A DNA stretch of 64,000 bases from Aspidapion aeneum (Eukaryota; Arthropoda; Insecta; Coleoptera; Brentidae). Below, piece after piece: positions 21,813 to 31,762 of the stretch (positions are counted from its first letter, which is position 1; each line of letters opens with the position of its first letter). The notes below the pieces were generated by a model. That model did no database searches. It saw nothing but the letters and a program-made list of their open reading frames with translations, and was not told the DNA's origin. Both the position numbers and the translations under genes were made by a program. Where the stretch lies: the NCBI GenBank assembly GCA_963576565.1, contig OY755038.1, forward strand, positions 175,636,907-175,700,906, in the 5' to 3' direction.

Positions 21813-22260
21813 GAATTTTTAACGTATTCCGGCTATCCTGATCGAAGCAAAGGGCGTCGGTTTGGATATGAGACTCTGGTAAGTCTGAAAGTATGCCGGG
21901 GTGATTGCTGGCCCATTTTCTTACTTCAAACCCAGCTCGAGAAAGTAAAGAAATTATTTGATTTTTCATCAAAATTAGGGTGTCCAGTGAATCACTAGTT
22001 CCCAAGATATCATCTATATAAGAGGAATGAAGAATGAGCTCGGTTGCCAGGGGCAGATCCGAGTGATCGGTTGCTAACTGCTGCATGGTGCGCAACGCAA
22101 GGTAGGGCGAACAAGTGACGCCAAAAACAACATTTATTTCATAGTCTGAAATAGGATCTGAGGGATTAAAACGCCAAAGAATCCTTTGAAATTTTCTATC
22201 TTCTGGGCGCACTTCTATCATCCTATAGACCGTATGTCTGTAACAAAGATGTATTTTCAA
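21580..22260 (-). CDS. BEL-2 reverse transcriptase palm
   Basis: 226 codons. Landmarks: WRFNPSDPISDYEIN, VVFGVTCSPYLALRTM, catalytic SSYIDDILG, GFEVRKWASNHPGI and ILGLRWIP. The last third is out of frame. A frame change at about 22258 separates it from the preceding DUF1758/RT N-terminus. Confidence 0.92.
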   Translation of the reverse strand: MKIHLCYRHTVYRMIEVRPEDRKFQRILWRFNPSDPISDYEINVVFGVTCSPYLALRTMQQLATDHSDLPLATELILHSSYIDDILGTSDSLDTLILMKNQIISLLSRAGFEVRKWASNHPGILSDLPESHIQTDALCFDQDSRNTLKILGLRWIPPSDAFFYQFDHRSKIKVTPSESCAMFRPHWFFNSAYDLGKNTYPTFVAFKTFLGSKGSRRNSRKMEKVSI

Positions 22261-23186
22261 AAGCGAAAATCGAGAAGCAATTTTACAATATCATTTTGTA
22301 ATTTGTGCCCAGTGTAGAGCGCATTATTCAAACTGACATGTCTCGGTGAGGCGCATGCGCTAGCGTCGTAAACAATTCGTGCTGGAATTGTCGTGGACTC
22401 TTTTTTGCAGATTGCAAAATGAGGGATGTAGTAATAATTATTTATTTCTTTAAGTAGGGGGGGAGCCACAGCGGTCATATGTTTATTTTCCAAATAATCG
22501 CGCATAATATCAGAATAAGCACTGTACGAACTTTGGTTTTGTATTAGGCGTCGCTCCAAGGAATAAAATCTCTTTAATGCCATGGATCTAGAATCGCCAA
22601 AATCAGGGGAATTGATTTTAAATGGTAAGCCAACCATAAAACGCCCTTGGGGCGTAATTTTAGTAGTTTCTGAGAAAAACTTATCACAGTATTTTTCTTC
22701 GGGGCTCAGACACTGCACCTCCGGCACCTTTTCGACCTCCCAAAATTTTTGAAGAGTAATATCTAACTCTAGGTTAGCGGAATTGGTAAAAAATGTTTTT
22801 ATTTGGCCATTGAAACCCGAACATGACAAAGTCTTTCCCAAAACCGTGTAGCCGAAATAAGTATTGACAAAAACAGGTTGATTCTGACCGAAAGAAATGA
22901 TACCATCCCTTAAAATGTAGGGTACAATATCGTTACCCAAAATCAATTGTACGAACCCAGGCTTAATAAAATTAGGGTCCGAAAGTTGACTATTTTTTAG
23001 TTGCGATATCTCTTTTAAGCCTAAATTGCATGGGGGTAATTTGTCGCATATTTTATCAATAATTATGGCATTGGAGCTAAAAGTTTCGGAAGAATCGTAA
23101 AGCGAACCAATAGTAAGTTGTATCCCCCATTTTGCAGATGTGGTCATCCTGTCTATATTGGCAACGTTTCGACGAAGGGCACGCAT
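22257..23186 (-). CDS. BEL-2 DUF1758 remainder and N-terminal RT
   Basis: 309 codons. From about residue 20 it follows the BEL DUF1758 domain after the active site, including VQLILGNDIVPYIL, FWEVEKVPEVQ and GRFMVGLPF, then RIVYDASA and LNNALYTGHKLQNDIV. No DSGS protease motif is present in this frame or in 23040-23240, so the catalytic part of the protease seems to be deleted between the zinc knuckles and this frame. Confidence 0.85.
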   Translation of the reverse strand: MRALRRNVANIDRMTTSAKWGIQLTIGSLYDSSETFSSNAIIIDKICDKLPPCNLGLKEISQLKNSQLSDPNFIKPGFVQLILGNDIVPYILRDGIISFGQNQPVFVNTYFGYTVLGKTLSCSGFNGQIKTFFTNSANLELDITLQKFWEVEKVPEVQCLSPEEKYCDKFFSETTKITPQGRFMVGLPFKINSPDFGDSRSMALKRFYSLERRLIQNQSSYSAYSDIMRDYLENKHMTAVAPPLLKEINNYYYIPHFAICKKESTTIPARIVYDASACASPRHVSLNNALYTGHKLQNDIVKLLLDFRF

Positions 23187-23787
23187 AAACCCCGTGTCCT
23201 GAGTTTAGGCAGTTGATGCACGCATGTTTTGACTTAATGAAAGCGAATCTTTCAGAGGGCGATTTATTTAAAAACTCATGACAGCGATATATTATGTGTT
23301 TTTGATTGCAAAAAATGCACTGGGATTGTCCTTGGGGACGTTTTTGCTGGTGAAACACCTTTTTTGGCTTACCAACGAAGCTGTTGCCGCCCCTAGGGGG
23401 GTCCGGTGACGCTTTTTCGTGCGGTTTAATGCTAGAATCGATGGCGATTCCGGTAGCACATTCGAGCGCCGTACAACGTTTTAAAAGGAAATCCCTAACA
23501 TCCTCATATTTTGGTATGTCGGTATTTCCTTGTGTTTGCTCAGAGGCGAGGCGCGTGGTAGGGGGTAAACTATCTAATGTCATGTAACCAAGTATAAAAT
23601 TCCAGTTGTCTGGATTTAGCTTCATAACTTTTAATGCCGCGGTATGCTTAGTAAAAGTGTCGACTAAATTCCGTAGCGCTTGCGCATTTTTGCTTTTGAT
23701 GTGTGGCGAATTCTCGATAGCTCTCCAGTGATTGAAAGCACGCAAACGGGGATTATGAAAACGTTCGACGAGCGTAGTATAAACCAT
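23077..23787 (-). CDS. BEL-2 gag C-terminal half with zinc knuckles
   Basis: 236 codons. The first half is gag (RAFNHWRAIENSPHI, LRNLVDTFTKH). The second half has the typical BEL zinc-knuckle series: CIFCNQKHIIYRC, CINCLNSGHGVYAC and KRC. Gag coats element RNA in virus-like particles. The last 30 residues come from an out-of-frame stretch past the deletion junction. It is separated from the N-terminal gag by a single TGA. Confidence 0.9.
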   Translation of the reverse strand: MVYTTLVERFHNPRLRAFNHWRAIENSPHIKSKNAQALRNLVDTFTKHTAALKVMKLNPDNWNFILGYMTLDSLPPTTRLASEQTQGNTDIPKYEDVRDFLLKRCTALECATGIAIDSSIKPHEKASPDPPRGGNSFVGKPKKVFHQQKRPQGQSQCIFCNQKHIIYRCHEFLNKSPSERFAFIKSKHACINCLNSGHGVYACPSSKRCQYRQDDHICKMGDTTYYWFALRFFRNF

Positions 23788-24381
23788 TCAATAATTTTCG
23801 TTTAAAATAGGGATATCCACGATTAGCTCTTTGGGAGAGCCGTCGAGGCAAGACAGCAACAAATTAAATTTTTGCAAATTGCAAATCGAGCGATAATTAT
23901 GAACCGACGTATTAAAACTTTGTAAAAAAGTCGGAAATGTGGCAATATCGCCCGAAAAGACCGGTAGCTTGAATTTCGGCAAAAAGGCATCGCTCTGAAT
24001 AGCTCCAGCACCCGCTAATGTGCCTTGGGGCATAAAAGTACTATTAAAAACGTTAGCCGGGTCTTCCAAAGGAGCCTCAAATAAATCATAAAAGATTGTC
24101 TCAATTTTCTGTACCTTTTCAAAAGTAGAGGTTTGCAATTGGTTTTCGACATCCAAGCAAGTCTGATCCTCCGCTATTAGAGCTAAGAGAGTGTTGTGAT
24201 GCTTTTCAAAATCTTTGAGGACTTTTCTCAAGTTTCTGAAACTAACTTTGAAAGAGTTTTTACTTCCAGAATCAAGGTGGGCCTCGGTAGCCAATTTTGA
24301 AATAGAATTTAATTGATTTATTGCTGTCTGCCTAAGAGCTTTTGCTCTGGCGATTTTGGTATCCGTATTTACGGTCGGCAT
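23788..24381 (-). CDS. BEL-2 gag N-terminal half
   Basis: 197 codons from ATG (24379-24381), the likely true gag start: it follows a 600-bp leader and opens the conserved gag. It is rich in helices, with a capsid-like segment FKLPVFSGDIATFPTFLQSF, the standard BEL pattern. It stops at TGA directly before the second gag frame, so one codon change explains the break. Confidence 0.9.
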   Translation of the reverse strand: MPTVNTDTKIARAKALRQTAINQLNSISKLATEAHLDSGSKNSFKVSFRNLRKVLKDFEKHHNTLLALIAEDQTCLDVENQLQTSTFEKVQKIETIFYDLFEAPLEDPANVFNSTFMPQGTLAGAGAIQSDAFLPKFKLPVFSGDIATFPTFLQSFNTSVHNYRSICNLQKFNLLLSCLDGSPKELIVDIPILNENY

Positions 24382-24963
24382 GATTTCTTATTGCAAATGC
24401 AAGATTTCCCTCGTAAAAAAAATAATAAAACTTCCTTACTCAAAGTAACTTTTTGAGCAAAAAATGTTACACTGGTGTAACAGACCGAAGCTTTTTTTTT
24501 ACAATATTTTTGATTGATTTGAAGTACAAGGTGTACTCAAAATATTTTTACACTTAAAATAGTCTATTTGTAAGTGCAAAATCCAATTTGATACCCCGAC
24601 AATAATTAAAGCAAAAAGTTGTTGTCAAGCCAACTTCTTTTTTTGTATTTAAAAAAGTCGTGGCAAGGACAATGTTCGCGCGATAAACGAATTTATATTC
24701 AATGCAAAGAGGCAAACTAGCCGATTTATTTTGAAGGTCATTTATTTAAATATAATTTAATCTTAATATTTAATTAATCCCACAAATTAAAATACCACCA
24801 AAGCTACGTTTTACCCTTAAGGAAAGGTTATGCTTGGCGCAAAAAAAGGAGCTATAGGTAGTATGTTACCAGATATAGGCTTTGCATATGAAAATGAAAA
24901 ACCACATTAAGAGGGCTAACTTCACCCCAATGCGTCTTATACAAAAATAGTCCTGTCCCCTAG
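24382..24963 (-). other. BEL-2 5' leader
   Basis: Untranslated leader between primer site and gag ATG. It contains the short palindrome TGTTACACTGGTGTAACA (24463-24480) and A-rich text. No small ORF is convincing. Confidence 0.6.
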
Positions 24964-24982
24964 ATCCGGCTCGAAGGACCAA
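24964..24982 (-). promoter_or_regulatory. BEL-2 primer-binding site, tRNA-Tyr
   Basis: On the minus strand the bases after the 5' LTR read TTGGTCCTTCGAGCCGGAT. The reverse complement, ATCCGGCTCGAAGGACCA, is the 3' end expected of insect tRNA-Tyr including CCA. The primer choice is inferred from remembered tRNA-Tyr sequence. Confidence 0.8.
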
Positions 24983-25844
24983 TGAAACGGGCCGAGTGTG
25001 TAATAGCTTCTTCGCTAAGGAGCTATGGAGCTACCACTCAATCGGACACCTACTGTAAACAATAGGGAGCGCGGGAACAACAGAGCATAATTTCAGCTGA
25101 CGCAGTGAGATGGGCGAACAACCCTTAATGGGTATGAAAAGGAGAGAAAAGGAGCTAAAAAAGAGTTATGGTTGAAAAAAATGACTTACCTCGATGTTGT
25201 TTTCAAAGGAAGGGTACCATGGGAATGGAGTAATCCTATGATGGTATGTCTTCGTTCGGCGTTGTTAACTCCTTGTTTAGCTTTTTATATGTTTTATGGT
25301 TTTAACCGCACCCCAATCAATCTTTAATGCACTGTTATGTTTGTGCGCGCGCGCGGCTTAACGATTTTGAATTTTGGTTTCATTATGTTTAGTTTGACAC
25401 TAATTAATTCGGCAAGGGCCGTAGATTGACGCCACAGAGCGGCTATGATCAACCCTTTTTTCAGTATGCGTTTGGCAGGGACAAACGATTAAAGCACACT
25501 GTCTTATCCTTGTTTCGTTGTTTTCCTCTCTCGTTTCTTGACTCCACTCGATGTAGGTATCGTATTTTTAAATGGGTCAGTTTAAAGGAAATAGGAAAAC
25601 GGAATATCAGGTGTAATAAACAAGGACACATCGAGATTGGTGTGTACTAGAATTGCTCCAGTTTTAATTTTAACATTTTAAAATCAAATAAGCAAAAAAC
25701 ATATCTGGTTTTGTTATCCCAAGGTACCGAGTGTTATTTATTTCTAACACCGGGTTGAAATCAAATTTCAAAAAATTAATAAATAAAATAAAATAAAAAT
25801 GTTTTGTAGTTCAAAAACTTAACTAAGGGCGTGGAATCGAACCA
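24983..25844 (-). repeat. BEL-2 5' LTR (862 bp)
   Basis: Partner of 18667-19451. It has extra text containing a short (GC)n run (near 25353) and a small insertion near 25558. The promoter should lie in this copy; I cannot place a start site with confidence. Confidence 0.94.
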
Positions 25845-26737
25845 CCGTCCATAACATCTATTATGGCGGTGCATAAAAGAAAGGTACCTGAAGGTCCTGA
25901 GGTATTTAATGACACATGAAGATTATTGACAGATGGTGTGGGAATGACAGGACTAGTATCTTGGCTTCCAGACTCTTTGTTAGTTTCTAAGATATCAGTT
26001 AAAGTGTGGTGCCTTTTACTATTGCAAGTCCTGCATGAATATTTTGATTTGCACGTGTCTACCCCATGCGAGGGATGAAAACACGCTAGACATAATTTTT
26101 TCTGCTTGACGAAAGATAGGCGCTCGATAGGCGAGAGGTCAAGAAATGTTTGACATTTCGAAAGCACGTGACCTTGATTACACCGGAAACATTTTATTCC
26201 CGTACTTGAATTAGTTGAGGTGCCAGCCAGTCCTATAAAAGGCGAATTGGATGATTTATAGGTAGGCTTTTGCCCAAACTGATTTTGCATAGAATTTGAA
26301 TTTTGATAGGTAGGCTTTTGCCCAAACTGATTTTGCATAGAATTTGATTTTTGATAGGTAGGCACCTTTTTGGGTGCTGTTGATTGAGGAAGTGATTCCA
26401 AAACTTTACATCTTTTTTCTAGAAATTGAAAAAGTGACTGAGTTTCGGTATTAGTATTGGCGTGACTCATTTCGAAATTTGAACGCGTCGGAATATCCAA
26501 TTTTTCTAACAGAATGAAAAAAATAAGAAAGTCCCAACTGTCAACGTCAAAGCTAAGTGATTTTAAAATTTCTAGGGATTCTGAAAAGGTGTCAATTAAA
26601 TTACGCAATTCTTTAGCTGACTCGTTTTTTAATGTAGAGTTCATAATTGTGCCTAAAGCATCATTTGCGAGGTCTCGCTTGTTTTGATATCTATTGACTA
26701 ATTTGTCGTAAGCAATTTTATAATTTTGATCAGATAG
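25845..26737 (-). CDS. BEL-1 gag C-terminal half with zinc knuckles
   Basis: Frame open from just after a TAG (26738-26740) to the BEL-2 insertion. It has LRNLIDTFSESLEIL, a tandem repeat of an 18-residue segment ending KPTYQ (three copies, 26230-26380), and zinc knuckles CFRCNQGHVLSKC, CLACFHPSHGVDTC and CRTCNSKRHH. The last residues before 25845 run into the BEL-1 protease frame at 18666 once BEL-2 is ignored. Confidence 0.9.
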
Positions 26738-26751
26738 CTAATCCCTGATAT

Positions 26752-27215
26752 CTATTTTAAAGGCTCATCCTCGAGATATGAAAATAAATATTGAAGTTTT
26801 CGGACGTTACTTAGACTTTGATTTTGATCTATAATGTTATTAAAAAGATCGAAAAAGCTTGGCCATAATTTTTTATCACCTCGAAATATGGGAATACCTA
26901 ACTCTTTGAGTTTTGGAGTTTCGTTTTGTCGAACATATGATCCCGAAAAGGATGGGGCCTCAACCGGAAATATTTTTGAGTAAACCCCCTTACACGCATA
27001 AAAATATTTACGAGCTTCTGAAAGGATCGCATCTTGCGTTTTAAACTCCTCGTCGTCCGAGTCGTCTATCAACATAATGACATCATTATGTGCCAGCATG
27101 CATTTATCGAAGGTTTCATCCAAGTCGGAATACCTCACTTGAAACTCGTTTCTCGCTTTTGCATCGGTTGCCGCGGTTTGTGAAAACACATAACACTCGG
27201 TGATCGCAGATAAAA
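26752..27215 (-). CDS. BEL-1 gag N-terminal half
   Basis: The gag-like part of a frame that formally runs to 27357. Conserved features include RNEFQVRYSDLDETFDKC and GIPIFRGDKKLWPSFFDLF, the capsid-like block shared with BEL-2. A frame change near 26755 and a TAG at 26738 separate it from the second half. Sequence beyond 27215 belongs to a tandem duplication, so the original gag ATG is uncertain. Confidence 0.85.
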
Positions 27216-27230
27216 AACCCTTGCGTTTTG

Positions 27231-27578
27231 TCGGTAAATATACAATTAACGCTAAATTAATGCTTCTGAAATAGAAAAATGACGAATTGTCGAAAATATG
27301 CACTAATTTATCGCAATTGATGAAAATTGTTTTCAATATCGAAATGGTATAGAACAAATCTAATCACAGAAATGTTGTTTATTTGTTTTGAAATGACGAA
27401 ATTGTCGGTAAATATACAATTAACGCTAAATTAATGCTTCTGAAATAGAAAAAATGAGGAATTGTCGAAAATATGCAGTAATTTATCGCAATTGATGAAA
27501 ATTGTTTTAAATATCGAAATGGTATGGAACAAATCTAATCACAGAAATGTTTGTTTGTTTTGAATGATTCTCGATTTT
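27231..27578. repeat. 174-bp tandem duplication in BEL-1 leader/gag start
   Basis: The text beginning TCGGTAAATATACAATTAAC at 27231 is repeated at 27405 with only a few changes over about 150-174 bp. It covers the region where the gag start should be. BEL-2 does not have it. It is probably a post-insertion or replication-slippage duplication. Confidence 0.88.
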
Positions 27579-27799
27579 TGTTTACTGAAATGACCACGCG
27601 GTAGACCATGCGTTACCATACCAGCGAAACGAAAACAGGTGAACTGCGCCGAAACCCAAGGTCGAACGACGAAATCTACGGTTCAATACGATTGGCGAAA
27701 TTCAAGGCCGTGTGGTCGCGGCGAAAATGTGAAAATGGCCGACTTATTAATATCGTCGTATGGAGTAAATTTAAATAATTCGGTTCGGAGGAACACTTA

Positions 27800-28268
27800 T
27801 GTTTGCCCGCAGTTAGAAAAACGATAACTGCAATGGACTGTATATATTTTATTAAATGAAAGCGCGAACAAACATAATTATATTGATACGAAATCACGAA
27901 ATATTCAAAGGTCCGTAGGTTAATTGCTGTTACCACACAACGGAAATCAGAAACAAAGTACTTACAGTTTGCAGCCAATTTCTCCACGTTCCAGGGGCCC
28001 CTTTCTGGATCTAATGATGGCACCACGTAGCTGAAGGGCTGAAGTTTCCAGTTCTATGCTTCAGTACACCAAAATCGAGCACTTTCAAGTGTAGAAATTT
28101 GTAAATAGTTGGAGAAAGAAATTAACACGCCGTTTTTCTCGAGGCGGTAGAAAGGATCTCTCTGATTGTTGGTGCGCATGTCAAATGCGCGAAAAATGTA
28201 CTCTGTCCGTCATCCAATTGTGTGGTTTTAAAATTAAAAACAACCGCGAAATTTAGCGGGAGCTAACA
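27800..28268 (-). repeat. BEL-1 5' LTR (469 bp)
   Basis: TG..CA ends and near identity with 14121-14580. It contains an extra TTTCAAGTG near 28084. The adjacent internal sequence on the minus strand (TAAGTGTTCCTCCGAACC) is not a primer site I can assign. Confidence 0.93.
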
Positions 28269-28273
28269 ATTTT

Positions 28274-29029
28274 TTATAAAAAAAATATGCTTAAAGGCAC
28301 GGGCGAGAAAATATAAAAGTTAGGGTAATGTACTAGGTGAGTTTTTATAAAGCACCACCCCCTTAACTTTTATAACTAATATAGATCGTAGAATGATTGA
28401 ACATTAACCGGAAAGAGGGAGAAAAAAACTTGTTTTTTGCCAGGAATAATACAGGGTGTGACAATAAGGTAATTTTTTTAAACGGAACGTGCTGTATTTT
28501 TTGTCGATTTTTTCTAATACTATCTTTTGTAATTTTTGAGATATTTTCAATTTCATTTTAAAGATATTTCCAAGTTAAGAGTGTTAAATATTGATATATA
28601 CGACATGAGTTAAAAAGTAAGTTAAATCGGGTTTGTTGCAGAAGAAATTACTATCCCAGTTTTTATTTAATCTTTCCACGATATAATAAAGTAAATTTTA
28701 AAAAAATGGGGATTACCAAAAACTCAACTTGTAAGTTCAGGAAAGCGAAATCGCAACGCTGCAAGCATCAGATGATGCTGATTGTGAGCACTGCAATTCA
28801 AAACTTAATATAAAATACTTGCAATGTAGCTGTAATTGGGGAAGATATAGATCTCGCGGTTGAAAATACGCCACCCGACCACAATATTTGGTTTATAAAA
28901 CCTGGCTGAGGAAAAGTGGAAATCCATGTATATTCCACCTGCGAAATCCAGCAGCTACGACTAAAAGAAATATTGTTCCTGTATGCTTTTACTGGTTGCA
29001 ATTTAACATCGGCAGCATTTTGAAGGGGT
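28274..29029. other. Interval without recognised gene
   Basis: AT-rich. It contains a lone TACAGGGTGT-type tip near 28452 without a visible partner, and a short imperfect hairpin at about 28312-28372. No coding domain. Confidence 0.45.
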
Positions 29030-29610
29030 AAGCTTGGATTTATAAAGCTTTATCAAAAACAGCCTGAAATCCAAAAATCAGTATTTTACCATCCCAGCTC
29101 CTTGCATGCTGAAGTAGAAAATTCTGTACATTTAGGCATATTAAAATGGTATAAGTCCCCAGGAAATGAAAATTCCCTAAATGCGTACAGATTTCGGTTT
29201 TCTTTGAAATCGGTGGGAAGTATTAAATCTGATCTATCATCACTTTTCCCAAGTCAGATAGCAACAAAACAACATTCGTATAGAACATATTATTAAGTAC
29301 AGCCTTGGTTAGGAAATCAGCTAGCTTCAGAACTATGGGGTTGAGAATCTAAAGCAAACTGTATTATTTTAGTCTTTACCCAAGATCCTGTAGCACCAAA
29401 AAAAAAATTTTGTACATGCTTTTTTGTAGATGCGCAACTGACTGCAGTAGTGTCAAATGTAGCTGCAAAAAGATGTGGTTGAATTGTTCCCATTTGTGCC
29501 ACAATTATCAGTGTAATTGTTTTTATGGTGTGTCCATTTCAATCAATCACAATGAAGACGATGAAGACATGGATAGTACACCAAATAAGAAACTATTGAA
29601 TTCGAGATAG
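29030..29610 (+). pseudogene. Relic of an arthropod cysteine-rich (CXC/CRC-like) multicopy gene
   Basis: Plus-strand text reads, with several breaks, like the C-terminal part of a family common in arthropod genomes. A segment around ILKWYKSPGNENSLNAYRF is followed by QHSYRTYYQ, then a WLGNQLASELWG block in another frame. The cysteine cluster CSCKKMWLNCSHLC lies in frame 29410-29610, which closes at a stop. The order W-x-GN, then WG, then CxCxxxxLxCS is what I recognise. Function of the family is unknown to me. Stops and shifts make this a dead copy. Confidence 0.55.
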
Positions 29611-30781
29611 TTTATTAGCCCTTTTGTAAAATTGTAAATAGTCTAAATAGTTTCGTAATTTTAACAAAAATACACATCATCACCTTCACTTTCTGTACTT
29701 GAAGATGTATAAGTTTTTTATGCTCCATATGCAATATAAATGTAAATTTGTAAGTATGATCGATCTAATCTATTAGGAATTATATATAGAAGTCTCATTG
29801 CTTAAATCAGTACAAAAAATGCTACAAACCTTGTCCTGAATCAATAGTTCAAGTATAAATACCTAGTGACCTATCCAATTTTTAAGCTGGCTCAGTAATG
29901 TCAACCTTTACCTCTATCAGGGTGCCATTAAATGTCTGTAGCTTGTCCGAGGGCTTATTATGACGATGAAGTAAGATGATGGTAAAAGCAATTATACAAT
30001 TTTTTGTGGAATCACAAATATAAACATAAAACTAAAACGCCTGTAACTTTGAATTTATGAGCACAAATTAGTAAATAAATAAATATAAATTTTTTAATTA
30101 AATGCTTTATGTTGTATTTTTTAACGAATATTTTGAAATTTAAATCAAAGTGTTAGATGTGTAAGTTCGAAAAAAAAGATGGGGCAATTTTTGTTTTCCA
30201 AAATTACCTGTTTTGGTGGAAACTATCTCAGAATCTATTACGATTAAAGGTAAGTTTCATTCAACTTCCACAGGCTCATTACTATTACCCTTTCACGTTC
30301 TCTGCCTCCCCTACAGACCCACCCCACCATTATCCATGATCAAAAAAATTAATAAGCTAGGTAAGCCTTACTTAATATTTAATAGACAAGTTTTTTTGCT
30401 GGTGTTGATAGTCCAAGCAAGGGATCTACTTGAGGAATCCGGCTGCTGCCGCTCTGTCCTTTAAGCATTATAAGATATTCAAGATGGCGGTAGATTAGGG
30501 ATTAACATTTTCTAAATAAAATATAATTATAAAATATATATAATGTGGCAACAACAAAAGCCAATTAATTTCAGTAAATAAGTATAAGTTTTCTTGTTGT
30601 AATCTCTTATTTTTTATTTTAATATGTAACTCTTTGGTAATGCAATAAATATCCCAAATTAGCACAATATTTTTTTAGATTTTTCATAATATGCCATTTT
30701 AAAATCTAGTAAATAAGGCTTGGAAGATTGACAAAAAATAATAGGTTAATACATTTTTGCGCATTTTTCACCCTCTAATAA
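29611..30781. other. AT-rich interval, no gene seen
   Basis: Frames at 30157-30464 (+) have no known domain. A solitary AAGATGGCGG core occurs at 30481. Nothing else is recognisable. Confidence 0.5.
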
Positions 30782-31415
30782 TATACAGGGTGTCTTAATT
30801 GCCATGGGTCACTATTGCTATCTCGTTAACTATAAGAACTACAAGGTTATTCAAATTAGATAAAATTAGCAGTTTTTGGGGGACATTAAAAATCTGGTTT
30901 CAAATTAAAAAAAACTATTATATCCCGAGCTACGGAGGTTTTTCGAAAAATTGCCCAAGTATATTTTATTAAATATCTCAAAAAGTATAGTTTTTACAAA
31001 AAAATCGTAAACGAATTTTCTTTTGCATTTGTGACGTTCTTCAATTTGATATTTTCTAAACATATTTACTACGACTAGTATTTGAAATATTACTATTAAC
31101 TTACTTTTTTTAGATACGGACCTGTATTTTGTTATTCTGTTTTTTAAAAGAACTTTTTTTTATTATTTTAACGATACATCATTTTTATTTGTATTTTAAT
31201 GCAAAAAAAAATTATTTAAGTTTTTTGGCTTTACTGTTTTATCCGAGGGGTGGCTCGATCGCCGATTTTAGTACACCAAAAGGAAGCTCGGGATATAATA
31301 GCTTTTTTTTAAAATCTGAAACCAGATTTTTAATGTCCCCCAAAAACTGCTCATTTTATCTAATTTGAACAACCTTGTAGTTCTTATAGTTACCGAGATT
31401 AAGACACCCTGTATA
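30782..31415. mobile_element. MITE with about 150-bp inverted repeats (ACAGGGTGTC tips)
   Basis: The arm 30782-30945 (TATACAGGGTGTCTTAA..., GTTTTTGGGGGACATTAAAA...) is mirrored at 31268-31415 with few mismatches. Tips are AATATACAGGGTGTC. Flanking TA suggests a Tc1/mariner-type target. No transposase; the open frame at 31129-31368 runs through the right arm and is not real. Confidence 0.85.
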
Positions 31416-31491
31416 TTGATTGCTGTGTGTCAAACACCCTTCTAAGTTTAAGTGAAAAACCTTTGGTCACAATTTGATCAAAACTGAGTTA

Positions 31492-31762
31492 TAGTGGAGC
31501 GGCGCGCGTAAGGCATAAAAAAGGTGTTCGCCTGCACCAAGGTGATGATGGTTGCCAAGCTATATTTTTTGAAACATGGATATCTCCTGACTACGAAAAT
31601 ATATCTTGGCCTCCTCTCCTCTCGGTCATGCCCCCTCCACCCCCTTTCAATCCCATAAAATTAATTCTTCAATATCTCAGCACAACAAAAATTTTTTCAA
31701 AAAATATACCTTGGCAACCATCATCATTTAAGTGCAATCGAAATGCCCTACGCCGCTCTACT
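31492..31762. mobile_element. Short foldback MITE (about 270 bp)
   Basis: Left arm: GTGGAGCGGCG, then GATGATGGTTGCCAAG and TATATTTTTTGAAA. The right arm (31670-31762) is its imperfect inverted copy ending GCCGCTCTACTA. The centre is C/T-rich. Confidence 0.7.

Larger units (their letters stand above)
18667..25844 (-). mobile_element. Nested BEL/Pao LTR retrotransposon (BEL-2)
   Basis: A 7.2-kb element with LTRs 18667-19451 and 24983-25844, a 5-bp duplication, a tRNA-Tyr primer site and a polypurine tract. It sits inside BEL-1, in the same orientation. Its protein differs substantially from BEL-1, so it is another family, not a tandem copy. pol has several frame changes, and the protease catalytic segment appears deleted. 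Confidence 0.96.
14121..28268 (-). mobile_element. Outer BEL/Pao LTR retrotransposon (BEL-1), split by BEL-2
   Basis: Two LTRs (14121-14580 and 27800-28268) enclose a minus-strand gag-pol. Subtracting the nested element leaves about 7 kb, normal for BEL/Pao. Order from the right: gag, zinc knuckles, protease, RT, RNase H, integrase, DUF5641. The LTRs differ at only a handful of positions plus one 9-bp indel, so insertion was fairly recent. Even so, gag and pol carry several stops and frame changes, and gag is further damaged by a 174-bp tandem duplication. Confidence 0.95.

Noticed and set aside
25426..25650. 74-codon plus-strand frame in the BEL-2 LTR
   Set aside because: Runs antisense to the element inside the LTR and is broken in the other LTR copy.
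28452..28470. TACAGGGTGT-like transposon tip (similar ACACCCTGTA at 40863)
   Set aside because: No inverted partner at a sensible distance around either site; too short to call an element.
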